Part shown: one piece after another, positions 47,339 to 59,107 of the stretch
Numbering within the stretch: position 1 is the stretch's first letter
Layout of the letters: each line of letters starts with the position of its first letter
Assembly: GCA_029449235.1 (NCBI GenBank)
Contig: JANATG010000001.1
Coordinates: forward strand, 1,178,001 to 1,242,000
DNA from: Linnemannia schmuckeri
Taxonomy: Eukaryota > Mortierellomycota > Mortierellomycetes > Mortierellales > Mortierellaceae
Direction of reading: 5' to 3'
DNA: 64,000 nt
Notes under the pieces: model-generated
Databases searched by the model: none
The model's input: the letters and a program-made list of their open reading frames with translations, nothing else
Told to the model about the DNA's origin: nothing
Translations under genes and position numbers: made by a program

Positions 47339-48679
47339 ACGTGAGCAATTTCTTTTTCTCCCTTTCCCTTGTCCCTTCTACCCCTTTGTATCCCAGTTCA
47401 CCTTGCAGCGAACCATACAGGGACCTCGTTCATCCACATGGCTCCATCTCCACACGTCTAATAACCGCCAAAGCATGGAGACAGACGTTGTGGTTGTGAA
47501 GTACCACACTATGCCCTTAAAATCATTTCCTTTTTTCTTTCGTCTTCTTACCGTTGATCAAGCAGTAAAGTACCCATCCTGTTGCCTGTACTGCTCTCTT
47601 ACCAAAGCAAAGCAACAGCAATAACAATGAAGAAAGATAGTTGTGAAGAAAACGGCTATCCGATATAGTACATGCTTGCTCAAGTCTTCCTCCTTGCCTT
47701 TACTTGGGGCCTTCCTCGAAGACACGACAGATTTCCTCCGATTTACGCTTACGAAAACTTGTTCATGTTCATGACGGTATCCTTTGTTTTTCTTTGCCTT
47801 TTTTTTTTTTTTTGTCTCTCAGCTCGCTTGTTTGTTTGTTTATTTTGTTGTTTTTGTTGAAGGTGAGTGGGTATATGTGTGTTGTTGGCGAATGGCTCAT
47901 GCGATGACCGGATGTCGCATTTGTTGTTATTTCTTTCACCCCTTCGATCCATCCTCCGATCCATTCATCCTCTTTTCGATCCTTTTCATCAAGCAAATTA
48001 TAGGTGAAGAGACAGTTAGAAACAAGCAGCGGAGACAATTTTCTTTTTTCAATCTTTTACTTCGGATAGATAATCCCTTCTCTCTGAACATGTAAACGGG
48101 AGCACAAACAAACAAGCAAGCAAGACGGCCGCAACCTCTTCTGCCTTGCCGTCTCTCTGGAACTTGTTGTACCAGGGATCTTTTGTTGCTCTGCCCCACC
48201 ATTTGTATTTCTCGTGATGAAAAAGCTGCAGAAGTAAAGACAAGCTCTAATGTCGGGCAAAACCATCACCCGTGCCTGAAAAATTCTAGTGGTGTGTTGG
48301 TCATATTGGTTCAAGGGCTGATTAAGGTCTCTCTCTGTCAGATGGACTCGTTCGGTAATAATGGATCGATCAATGGATACTTGATGGTTGCTGGTTGATG
48401 CTTGATCAATGGCCAAAGAGAGGGCTACCGGGAAGGTAATCCATGTCGAATGGATGGATAGTTACTCTCTCTTTCTCTTATGGTCATTTAACCTTGCATA
48501 CGTACAAGGCAGGTTGCCGTACAACGTCCTCTCCCTCTTATTTACCAGTCGATGAGGTCATGGAAAAAGTTGTCAATGCGGAGAAGTAACTTGCGTCGCA
48601 CATACCTTCTCTTGTTTTTTTCTTCACTCGTTCATTCCACACACAACAACACATACACACTTGGACACTAGTCGCATTC
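47339..48679. promoter_or_regulatory. LRO1 upstream region
   Basis: The first 4 bases are the right target duplication. The rest is a pyrimidine-rich, T-run-containing region (T run near 47800-47813) leading to a CA-rich leader just before the ATG at 48680. Plus-strand U3 promoters of the retrotransposon point towards it. No gene is seen. Confidence 0.45.
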
Positions 48680-51631
48680 ATGGCTCCCAGAAAGCGGAAA
48701 CAAGGTCAGAAGCAGACTCACTCCAACATTACCAACGGACACGCACACTCCAACGGAAACGGAAATAATAACAACAACAACAACAACAACAATAGCAACA
48801 ACAAGGACAGCAAGGACAGCAATGGCAACACTCATTCACACCGCGACAACAATAACCAAACCCCACATGACGAATTCACAGGCGAGGTCAAGGAGGCTCT
48901 GGAAAAACTGACAAACGCCTTGCCCAAGAACTCAAAGGTCGAGGTCAGACACCCAACCCTTAGCCGGAACCCCTCCGTCGCCAATTACCTTCGCCAATCA
49001 CTCTTTGTCAACGATGTCGAGGTCCACGACCATAAGAAGCACATCCCAGCTAGAACACGCCGTCGGGTGGTCTTGTTGCTCGGTATCATTATTGGAATGG
49101 GGCTGGCAACTGTCCTAATGCGCCAATCCAAGGACGCGGCTTACATGGAGGCATTTTCGCACTACTTTCAGGACTTTGATCTGGCCTCGATGGTTCCCTC
49201 AGGGATGATTCCCGACGAGTTCATCGGCAACGTCTCGGCCATGTTTAGACCAGAGATTTTGACAGAAGAAGAGTTTTATCCCGGAGAGGAACTCCGTGAG
49301 GAGCTCGGATACAAGCCAAAGTATCCCGTAAGTAAAAACTAGAGGAGGGAATGGATAAACAACAACCCGATATCGTATGATGCGCTGTTGTTTTTGTAGT
49401 TAATCCTTCATAACTGTGAATGCACATTTGTTCTACTTTACTAATCGGTCGACCTCATAACTATACCCTTGGCGCGTATGTTATAGGTCACCATGATCCC
49501 TGGAATCGTCTCTACTGGTCTTGAGTCATGGTCAACAACAAACAACAGCTGTTCTCAAAAATACTTTCGCAAACGCATGTGGGGCACTACCAGTAAGACT
49601 TGGCATTATCCTCATGACATCTACTTTTTTTTGCATGACAGCAGGAGTATGGACAATGACAATTTGAACTCATCGGCATTTGTACGCATGTTTGCTTATC
49701 TCTCCTTTACTCTTAGCCATGTTCAAGGCGGTACTGCTGGATAAGGATTGCTGGATCTCCAATTTGAGACTGGACCCCAAAACAGGTCTTGACCCAGAAG
49801 GTGTTCGTCTGCGTGCTGCTCAGGGTCTTGAAGCGGCTGACTACTTTGTTCAGGGGTAGGTCCATGCGCGTTTTTTTTTTTCTTTAGCGCATTGTCTTTT
49901 TTTTTTTTTTTTTTTTTTTTTTCATGTGAAATGCGGAGGAAACAAAAAATATTTGGTCGTAAATTCGGCAATCATGACGACACTGAACGCAAACCTCACG
50001 CATTGTTGTGCCTGAAATCGATTCGCTCTGTAACTAACAGAGTGTTTACGTTTTGTTTTCCGACTTGTCATAGTTACTGGGTGTGGGCACCAATCATCAA
50101 GGTAACAGTTTATGGTATTGCGTATTTGTAGTTTATATTGGATCGCTTGGCGACTGGTACTAACTCAACTTATTTTAATTGCTATTGTTGTAGAATCTGG
50201 CTGCGATTGGTTATGACAACAACAACATGTACCTGGCGTCGTACGACTGGAGGCTCTCTTTTGTCAACCTAGAAAACCGCGACAACTACTTTTCACGCCT
50301 CAAATCCAACTTGGAGCTCTCACTCAAAATGACTGGTGAGAAGACCGTCTTGGTGGCTCATTCCATGGGATCTAATGTCATGTTCTACTTCTTCAAGTGG
50401 GTCGAGTCCGACAAGGGAGGCAAGGGAGGCCCCAACTGGGTCAATGATCACGTCCATGCCTTCGTCAACATTGCCGGCCCTATGCTCGGAGTGCCCAAGA
50501 CCTTGGCAGCTGTCTTGTCCGGTGAGGTGCGTGATACCGCTCAATTGGGCGTTGTCAGTGCGTATGTCCTAGAAAAGTTCTTTTCGAGACGTGAGCGTGC
50601 CGATCTGTTCAGGAGTTGGGGTGGTCTTTCGAGTATGATTCCCAAGGGAGGAAACCGTATTTGGGGAACTATTAAAGGAGCTCCCGATGATGGTACGCAC
50701 GACGAAGAGGAGACAGTCATCAAGGAGAAGATTGCCAAGAGCGAGGAGACTCCTGGCGCGACAACCAAGAAAAGGTACGGCGAGCAATCGCCTACTTTTG
50801 GAGCGATGCTGGCGTTTGCAGAGGGATCCAATATGAAGAACCATGGCATGGACGAGAGTATGGGGCTTTTGTCCAAAATGGCGGGAGATGACTTCAACGC
50901 GATGTTGGCCAAGAACTATACCGTTGGCGCCTCAGTTACACAAAAGCAAATGGACAAGAGCACCAAGGACCCTGCCAGCTGGACCAATCCATTGGAGGCC
51001 ACACTTCCCAATGCGCCCAAGATGAAGATCTATTGTCTTTATGGAGTCGGCAAGTCCACCGAGAGGAGCTACACTTACAACCGCGTCAGCGATCTTGTTC
51101 CTCAGATCTTTGATCAACGACCTGGCAATGTTTCGGACGAGACTGGACAGGTCCCCAACATCTACATCGACACATCTGTCCACGATGACAAGCTTGGAAT
51201 CAGCTACGGTGTTCACCAAGGCGATGGGTAATCATCAGCCAGTACATTTAGATTTGTTTTTTTTTATGTTTTCATGCAAATGACTCATTATCTTTGTACT
51301 AACTCTCAATGTCACTCGTTTTTTTGCTCTCAAACTTAGTGATGGAACGGTGCCTTTGATGTCGACGGGATACATGTGTGTGGACGGGTGGAAAAAGAAG
51401 CTGTACAATCCAGCTGGCGTGAAAGTGATCACTCGCGAGTTTATACACCGGAGCAGTCTCTCACCAGTCGATATCCGCGGAGGCAAGCAGACTGCAGACC
51501 ATGTGGATATTCTCGGCAACTACCAAGTGACAAAGGACCTTTTGACGATCGTTGCAGGTCGCGATGGCGATGGTCTTGAAGAGCAGATCTACTCCAAGAT
51601 CAAGGAGTACTCTGCCAAGGTCGATCTCTAA
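48680..51631 (+). CDS. LRO1: Phospholipid:diacylglycerol acyltransferase (PDAT, Lro1)
   Basis: Six exons, 48680-49327, 49487-49592, 49717-49855, 50074-50101, 50194-51227 and 51340-51631, give 748 residues. The N-terminus is basic and Asn/His-rich (48-residue low-complexity start), then a single membrane helix near 136-152 (VVLLLGIIIGMGLATVL), so the catalytic part faces the ER lumen. LCAT-fold motifs: IPGIVSTGLESW, CWISNLRLDPKTGLDPEG, YDWRLSF, the nucleophile elbow AHSMGSN (Ser at about 364), DGTVPL (Asp about 653) and ADHVDI (His about 706) complete the Ser-Asp-His triad. It moves an acyl chain from a phospholipid to diacylglycerol, making triacylglycerol without acyl-CoA. One exon is only 28 bp. 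Expression could be influenced by the LTR element 1.3 kb upstream. Confidence 0.95.
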
Positions 51632-51916
51632 GTCGTTCAGATAGCAAAATTTAAATGCAAAAACAACTATAATACATTTTTGACGCTAACGGTCGAGAAG
51701 AGCCGAGGAATGACGTGGATTCCGTGGGCTGGGCGCCCAATAGTTATCCTTCCTCGTTTTTGTCATAGTAGTCATTCATCTTCCTTCATCTTTCTCTTCC
51801 ATTTCTCCATCGTCAACCACCTTCTACACTGCACTCGTCCTGCATACTTGAAGACCGCCGCCCTTCAAAACCTAGACACACGAACCCGCCAAGTCGCCCC
51901 TTTTTCTTATAAGAGG

Positions 51917-54267
51917 ATGAAGACCCATTCTGTTTGTTTCCCCATCTTGGCGACACTTGCCCTCAGCATCGCCGTGACCAGAGCTAATGTGCACAGCAAC
52001 AACACTCCCCGTGGCGTCTCTCCTTCCAGTAACGTTTCTGCCCCCAATTGATAGGGAGAAGCTACGTACGATTGAGAGAAGGTTGGCTTGGAATGAGAAG
52101 GACTAAAAGAATATATCTTTGCGGTGTTCGATTGTACCGTGTTTTTTAGACGCCAAGCTGTACGTGCCTGACGGAGCCAACAACTGGAGCTGCCTTGATG
52201 GATCCAAAACGATCCCTTTCTCGACTGTCAACGACGACTACTGTGATTGTATCGATGGTTCTGACGAGCCTGGTGAGTCACTCCTTTAGATCCTCGGTAA
52301 AAGATTAAGGTAATCGTCAGTTCGAATTGAACCATGAAAATTAACATGTCTGTGCTCTTCCCTCTCACCCCTACCTTTGTAACTCAGGCACATCGGCATG
52401 CGGAGCAGGACATTTTTATTGCGCCAATATTGGCCACACTCCCTCAAGCATCAAGGCCTCGAGGGTCAACGACGGTGTTTGCGAAGAAGAGTGCTGTGAT
52501 GGCTCGGATGAGTATGACGGTCAGATCCATTGCCCTAATGTCTGTGAGGAGGTTGGAGCCAAGGCACGGGAAGAGAACGACCGTATCCGATCGATTCAGA
52601 ATGAGGGCGCCCGGTTACGTAGAGGGTTTATCAAGTACGGAAAGGCTAACAAAGTTTCTTTGACCAATGAACTCGAGACTTTGAGGGGTCAGATTGACCA
52701 GGTCCAGGAGGCGCTTAACGATGCCAGAGGTATTTATTTCCTACTTGTACATGCTTTATTGCAAAGGCGATGGTTCTGGTGCATTGTGCGGAGCAAAATG
52801 GGAAAGATACTAAAAGGCATGATCTTAACCCTCTTAACCTTTTATTATCTGTCTTGTCGCACATGAATTGATAGCAAAACTGGATGCGGCTAATGAGGCA
52901 CAAGATGCTTATTTGGAAGGCAGCAAGAGCGAACGTGAGGCGGCGCGTACTCAGCAGCTGGAGCCCTTGATTCAGGAACAGACTAGGCGTCTCAAGCATG
53001 CCGCCGAGATCAGAGACATGTTGAAGCTTACCCTCCAAAATCTCAAGGAGAAGCACAACAAGAACTATCACGATCTCGCAGTCAAAGACACTGTCTCTGG
53101 TTTCGATGAGTATATTGTCGCACAGGGCGAGAAGACCGAACCCGCACAGGAAGACTCGGATATCTCTTCAGACCGCCGGTTTGATGCACTGGTGGACGAG
53201 ACATCTGTGGTTCTGAGGGATATTGGAACCTTGCACGATCTCTTGGATGGCATGAAGCGGGATTACAACACCGAGTACAATGATGAGGCGGTTTTGGCTG
53301 CTGTCAAGGTCACGGAAGACTTTGAGGTCACCTGGGACTCGAGCAGACTAGAGTTTGTTGATGTCAAGCATCTTGTTCTTCCTGAAGAGTTGCCAGTCGA
53401 CAACCCCGAGGCCGAGAAGTTCAGAGATGGTATGGATCATGCTTTAGAGACTGAAGGTATTAGTGGGGGGGGGGGGGGGGGGTTTTGAGCGAAATGGTTA
53501 CTTACTATGCTTCCATTCATGTCTTTTAGAAGCGGATTCGGCTCAGGAGGCATTCAACGACGCGAGTGAGAAGGAGAGCAAGGTACAGGAGGGCATTCGA
53601 GATATTGAGCGCAAGCTGAACATGGATTTCGGACCCGACGAGACTTTTGCACAGCTCGTTGACAACTGCTTTGATTTCAAGGATACCGAGTAAGTGGAGA
53701 AGATGTCCTCGTAGAAACGATCTGATATTGTGCGGAAACATGAAACATGACGCGTTATTGACTTACTTTATTCTTTACTTTGTTTGTAGGTATACCTACT
53801 CGATCTGCCTGTTTGGCGATGCTAACCAGAGTTCGCACTCTAGCACGCATCTTGGGTAAGTCCTTCTGTCTCCAACTCTAAGCATTGGCAATATCATATT
53901 TCGCATTCAAAAACTAACACTTCCTCTCACTTACTTCATTCATATCACTAATAGCAAATTCTCAGGATGGGAAGGGGACAACTACGATGTTCAGATGTAT
54001 ACTGGCGGCGCGAAATGCTGGAACGGACCCGAGCGATCTGTCAAGTTGGTGATGTCCTGTGGTACCAAGACTGAGATTATCTCTGTGACAGAACCTGAGA
54101 AGTGCGAGTACCTGTTTAGGCTCCAGACACCCGCTGTGTGCCCTGTCCCTGAGGGCGAGGGTGAGGGTGATGTTGAGGAGCAGGATCAGAAGCAGAATGC
54201 ACAGGGAGGACAGCAGGAGCAACAGCTAGAAGGGGAGGAGCGTTCCCGTAAGCACGATGAGTTGTAA
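51917..54267 (+). CDS. GTB1: Glucosidase II beta subunit (PRKCSH/Gtb1), HDEL-ending
   Basis: Seven exons, 51917-52028, 52150-52272, 52388-52729, 52875-53429, 53530-53689, 53790-53855 and 53955-54267, give 556 residues. A signal peptide ([14 protein letters not shown]) precedes RGVSPS, then two LDL-A-like Cys modules ([14 protein letters not shown] and [18 protein letters not shown]). A long coiled coil runs about 120-330 and an EF-like acidic stretch follows. The C-terminal MRH lectin domain reads [36 protein letters not shown] and [16 protein letters not shown]. The last residues are RKHDEL, an ER retrieval signal read by Erd2. The protein retains and presents N-glycans to the catalytic alpha subunit, which trims glucose in the calnexin cycle. 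Intron 4 carries a G run of about 18 (53464-53482). Confidence 0.95.
53464..53482. repeat. Poly-G tract in GTB1 intron 4
   Basis: An uninterrupted G run of about 18-19 bases, just after the exon end at 53429. Such runs can form G-quadruplexes in the transcript. Length may be uncertain in sequencing. Confidence 0.75.
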
Positions 54268-54570
54268 TAGACTTTGATAGCAATGATTAGTTGGAGAAAC
54301 AAGCTTAAATCTAGCATGTAATTGTGATCAGCACCAGTTTAACTTACGGGTGGCTGATGTGGCTTTGTAAATGTGGAAGGAACAATTTATTTAACAGGCT
54401 GAAATAGTAAGATTATAATTTATAATCTTACTATTCTGTTTCTTCTTGTTCGAGAATATCAACAGCGCCACTCAATCAAACTGGTCGTGAGCAAAGGACA
54501 TAAAGGAAACACCTCCGCCGCCAATATCTTTCTCTTCACACCCATTAAGCCCGCAGGACTCTAAATCGCC
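54268..54570. other. GTB1-ISY1 intergenic region with perfect palindrome
   Basis: 303 bp holding the GTB1 3' UTR and the ISY1 promoter. Its notable element is the 33-bp inverted repeat at 54403-54435, listed separately. Confidence 0.5.
54403..54435. repeat. Perfect 16-bp inverted repeat with 1-nt spacer
   Basis: AATAGTAAGATTATAA, then T, then its exact reverse complement. The symmetry stops at the next base on both sides. It could be a cruciform or hairpin in the GTB1 3' UTR or a remnant of a tiny inverted-repeat element. No flanking duplication was evident. Confidence 0.85.
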
Positions 54571-55967
54571 ATGGCCAGAAACGAAGAAAAGGCGCAGTAC
54601 GTTAGCCTCTGCCACTCAGCATCCTACACCGGCAATGCCTTAGCACAATGAACAGTAACAACCCATTCGCCAGTGATCAACTAACATGCGGTTTTCTTTC
54701 TATTCTGTCTTATGAAAAAGATCTATGCTGTATCGCTTTCGCGAGGCAAAGAATGCAGAGTTGGGTGGGTCAAAAGTACAGCAACGCCGGCCCTTCCGGG
54801 TGTCAGAGGTCACCTCCTTGACCGAGGCCGAGAAGTGGCGTCGGAACACCATTGGCGACATCTCGAGAAAGATGAGCAAGATTCAGGACAGTACGTTTTA
54901 CTTGATTTACGCTATTGTTGTTGTTTTTTGACGAGGACCTATGGCGCACACTCATTTGTTTGTTTGCAAGTTGCTACTTAAACTCCCCCCTCTCCCCCCC
55001 CCCCCCCCCCCCCCCCCCTCCCCCAATGGTACGCTAAGGTCATGTTTGGTTGCTGATCTCATTTGTGTTTATTTCTCTTTCGTATGTGTAGGCAGCATAT
55101 CTGACTTTCAGATCCGCGACTTGAACGACGAGATCAACAAATTAATGCGCGAAAAGTACCGTTGGGAACAGCAGATCGTGGATCTTGGCGGTATCGACTA
55201 CAGGGTAAATTATATCAGGACGATTTTTCAGAGGTTTTGGATCGGCGGGACTTTTATCAGAAATAACACAAGGAAGACTAACTCGTTATTGGCATTATCT
55301 GCTATTTGTTATGGTAGATAACTGGCCCAAAGACACTGGATGCACAGGGCAAGGAAGTCCCCGGTGCTCGTGGATACAAATATTTCGGACGTGCAAAGGA
55401 TCTCCCAGGTGTCAAGGAGCTCTTCCAACCCAAACGTACGTTGTTCGAGTTTTATTATCTTTCAAAAAGGTCAATTCGCAAGGACGATCTACAGACCGGT
55501 CGATTAACATCTCTATCTTTGTATCGATTCGTATCGAATTAGCATTGACGCTGAAGGAAAAGACCAGGGCAGAACTTCACCGCAACGTCGACGCTGATTA
55601 CTACGGATACAGAGACGAAGAGGATGGCACGCTTTTGGAGTTTGAAGAAGAACAGGAGCGCATTGGTACGTGATCAATATCATCCCATTGGTATTCTTCG
55701 CACATATGGTGTTTTCTTGCACAACGTGCTAATCCTAACTCGAATGTTTCTTTACATACTGTCTTAGCGATGGAGAAGGCGCTGGAGCAGGCGGAGGAGG
55801 CGGATGAGGACACAATGGAGGTGGATGGACAGCAGGGTGAGAGATCTCAGGCTCTGGGCACACTGTATGTGCCCTCCCAAAAGGAAGTGGAAGAGTATCT
55901 CGTCAAGAGAAGGAAGCAGGCTATTCTGGACCGCTACGTGAACGAGGATTTGGTCAAAACCGCATAA
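54571..55967 (+). CDS. ISY1: Pre-mRNA-splicing factor ISY1
   Basis: Six exons, 54571-54596, 54721-54890, 55092-55204, 55318-55435, 55543-55665 and 55768-55967, give 249 residues. The first exon is 26 bp, MARNEEKAQ spliced to [10 protein letters not shown]. Diagnostic segments are [73 protein letters not shown] and [17 protein letters not shown], all matching ISY1 as I know it. ISY1 is a nineteen-complex-associated factor near the catalytic RNA core, active in the first step of splicing. Intron 2 contains a C run of over 25 (about 54991-55018), which makes the acceptor tract unusual. The tail [16 protein letters not shown] is a conserved helix. Confidence 0.93.
54991..55018. repeat. Poly-C tract in ISY1 intron 2
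   Basis: A C run of about 26-28 flanked by TCCCC blocks inside the intron 54891-55091. With the poly-G tract in GTB1 it gives two long G/C homopolymers 1.5 kb apart in introns of two neighbouring genes. Confidence 0.75.
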
Positions 55968-56210
55968 TGCGCCCAAACACATCTCACCTGCACAGGCACA
56001 CACTTTACTCTTGTTCATTCTAACGACGAACACACACAGCACCAAAAAAAAAATGTACATTAATGCAACCATTTCAAAAAATCGGCTTGAGCTCAAGGAC
56101 TATTGTGTTGGAAATCATTTCAATTGTCTATTTCATTATCTCAAGATGCTTTGTTTTGTTTTGTTTTGAATCTTTTCAGTCTGAGTTAAAATAATTTAGG
56201 ATGGAAAACA

Positions 56211-58786
56211 CTATACAGTTGGAGGAGGAGGAGTGGTGGACGAAGAGGGTGCTGTAGGAGGAGAGTCGGTGGTGGGCGCTGACGTGGAGCCCTTAGCGTA
56301 CTGCTCATCCTGAGCAGTGACCTCAGTTCCCAACAGCTCGTGCAACTTATCCTGGAAGGGACGCTTGCCAAGGAGACGCTCCAAGTCTGAGCGGTTTAAG
56401 ACCTCCTTCTCCATCAATAATTTGGCAACCTTCTCGACATCGGCACGCTTCTCGGTCAAAAGGCTGGTCGTCTTGCGGAATGCCTGGCCGATCAATGATC
56501 GCACCTGGTTATCAATCAGCTGGCCAGTCTGCTCACTGTAGGGCTTGGTGAACTGGTTCTCCTTCTCGGGGTTGCCATATGACAAGGGTCCAAGCTCATT
56601 GTCCATTCCGTATGTGGCCACTGATTTTTAAAACGATTTACGGTCAAAATTAGTCTTAGAGCTAAACCACAGTATCAATCATATCAACAAAGTGTAACGA
56701 AAAGAAGTAACATACCTTGGGCGTAGGCCATCTTGGTAACCTTTTGGAGATCGTCTTGTGCACCGGTGGTGATGGTGCCGAAAAAGATGTGCTCAGAGAC
56801 ACGTCCACCAAGAGTCATGCACATGCGATCCATGAGCTGCTGAGTCGAGTACAAGTACTGGTCCTTGGGCAAGTACTGGGCATATCCAAGAGCTCCAACT
56901 CCGCGAGGAATGATCGACACCTTCAACAAGGGATCGGCGTGTTCCAAGTACCATCCCGCGACAGCGTGACCAGCCTCGTGATAGGCAACAGTCTTCTTCT
57001 CCTCGGGCGACAATACCTTGGACTTCTTCTCCAAACCAACAATGACACGCTCAATCGCAGCCTCAAAGTCAGCCTCAACCACAGTTTCCTTGTTGTGTCT
57101 AGCCGCAATGAGAGCAGCCTCGTTACAGACGTTGTGGATATCGGCTCCAGAGAATCCAGGGGTAAGAGCTGCCAACTTTTGTGCCAGCTTGGGAATATCT
57201 TCCTCCGTCTTGATGGGTCTCAAATGAACCTTGAAAATATCGCCTCTGCCCTTGATGTCGGGACGGTCAATGGCAATGTGACGATCGAAACGGCCGGGTC
57301 TCATCAGAGCATCGTCTAGAACGTCGGGTCTGTTGGTTCCGGCCAAAACAACAACGTGCTCGTTCGATCCGAAACCGTCCATCTCGACCAACAGCTGGTT
57401 CAAAGTGCTCTCGCGCTCGTCGTTACCACCAAACTGACCGCCCTTGCCACGGGCCTTTCCGATAGCATCAATCTCGTCAACAAAGATAATACATGGGGCA
57501 TGCTTCTTGGCGCTGGCAAAGAGATCGCGGACACGAGAGGCTCCGACACCAACAAACATCTCCACGAATTCCGATCCTGAGACGCTCAAGAAAGGGACAC
57601 CGGCCTCACCGGCGGTAGCCTTGGCCAACAGTGTCTTTCCTGTTCCGGGAGGTCCACTGAGAATAGCGCCCTTGGGAATCTTGGCACCCAGCTTCTCATA
57701 AGCTGCGGGGTTCTTCAAAAACTTGACAAACTCCATGATCTCGACCTTGGCCTCGTCCATTCCGGCAACATCCTTGAACTTGACAGAGATGTCGGTTTCC
57801 TGGTTAAACAGCTTGGCCTTGGACTTGCCGACGCCAAAGATGCCCTGTCCTGCTCCTCCGCCTCCCTTCTTGGCCATGTAGACGAGCACACCGACCAACA
57901 ACAGTGTAGGAGCAAAGTGGATTAGTGTACCCAGAACGTTGACCTCATCCCGGTAAGAGACTGGGATGCGCTCCGATCCAGGAATTCCGAGCTCTGACTG
58001 AGCCTCGTCCAACTTGCGCTCAAATGCCTCCACAGATCCAATGCTGAAGGTGTAGGTTGTCCCGTGAGGCTGACCCAAAGTGCCGGGGATCTGGCCGGGA
58101 GCATCACTGCGCAAAAAGACCTTGACTCTGTTCCTATTCAAGACAACGAGACGATCCACCAATCCGCGGTCCAAAAACGTCGATCTGAACTCCTGCCAAG
58201 TAATCTCACGTGTGTTGTCCGAAGGCGACATGGCCTTGTACAAGACGTAGGAGGTGAAAGCGATAGGGAGGACGGTGTTGGGGCTGATCTTCATCTGGTA
58301 GAACTGGCCCTCTGAAGGGGGGAAAGGCTTGCGGTTAGGGGGACGCTGACTACCTCCCTGGTTGTTACTGCTATTTCTGCTGTTTCCTCTGTTCTGGCTA
58401 CTGCGCTCGGAGTTGTGGTTCTGGTGAGGGGTATTGTTGTTTGAAGAACTCTTTTGACCGCTGCTACCACTGTTTCCGCTGTTTCCTGACTTGGAGGCCT
58501 GCTGCTGCTCGCCATTCTCGGCCTTCTTGGCAGCATCGCGGAGGACCTTGCCAAAAAAGTTCTCGAATCCCTTGGGAACGTTATCGGGTCTATTGTTCTC
58601 GCCATGGGGCTGCTTGTCTGCAGAGTAGAATCTCGTTTGGATGCGACGTTGGTAGAGGCCTGATCGGGGCGAAATGAAGCTGGAGATGGAAGGGTGGTTG
58701 AAACGGGGCAGAGACAGGGGAGCTCTGCCGCAACCCTTGGAGACTGATGCCCTCAAGGGGGAGGACCTTGCTAGGAAGGCGCTCAT
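56211..58786 (-). CDS. Mitochondrial m-AAA protease subunit (Afg3/Yta12 type, FtsH family)
   Basis: Two exons, 58786-56716 and 56620-56211, give 826 residues. The ATG at 58786 opens a basic, Ser/Arg-rich mitochondrial presequence. Low-complexity Ser/Asn/Gly sequence follows (about 58330-58520), then two membrane helices around a matrix-facing loop ([17 protein letters not shown], and [16 protein letters not shown]). The AAA module shows Walker A GPPGTGKT (about 376-383), Walker [12 protein letters not shown] and the SRH region [17 protein letters not shown]. The M41 peptidase has HEAGH at about 603 and TTGAQDDL supplying the third ligand. The C-terminus is disordered and Pro/Thr/Ser-rich. The complex degrades misfolded inner-membrane proteins and matures ribosomal protein bL32m in yeast. 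Which paralogue this is cannot be settled here. Confidence 0.93.
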
Positions 58787-59107
58787 AATGGAATGTGAAT
58801 GTGGGTAGGAAAGTGGAAAGCACAAGGCTGAAATGAGAGCCAACAATGGAGATTTTTTAGAGATCTTCAGGTCAAAGAGTCGTGTGAAGGACAGGACAGA
58901 AAATGTCTACGTCATCAGGCAGGCATTAAACATTCCCTACAAAGAACAAGTTTGATGGAAATAATCAGCCCGTGTACCATCGCTGTGTACTGTACTATAC
59001 TGTACTGTACATAAAACCCAGCGTTTTGCCAAGACTTCCCTCCACTACTCGTCTTTCTTCCCACATCACTCTTCTTTCTTCTCTCACTACTCTTCCTTCC
59101 CTCACCC
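58787..59107. promoter_or_regulatory. Compact divergent promoter between m-AAA protease and Fanzor gene
   Basis: Only 321 bp separate the two ATGs. A TGTACTGTAC tandem (about 58987-59010) runs into ACATAAAACC, TATA-like for the plus strand. A pyrimidine tract then runs to the Fanzor ATG. The layout suggests that both genes share this promoter. Confidence 0.45.
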
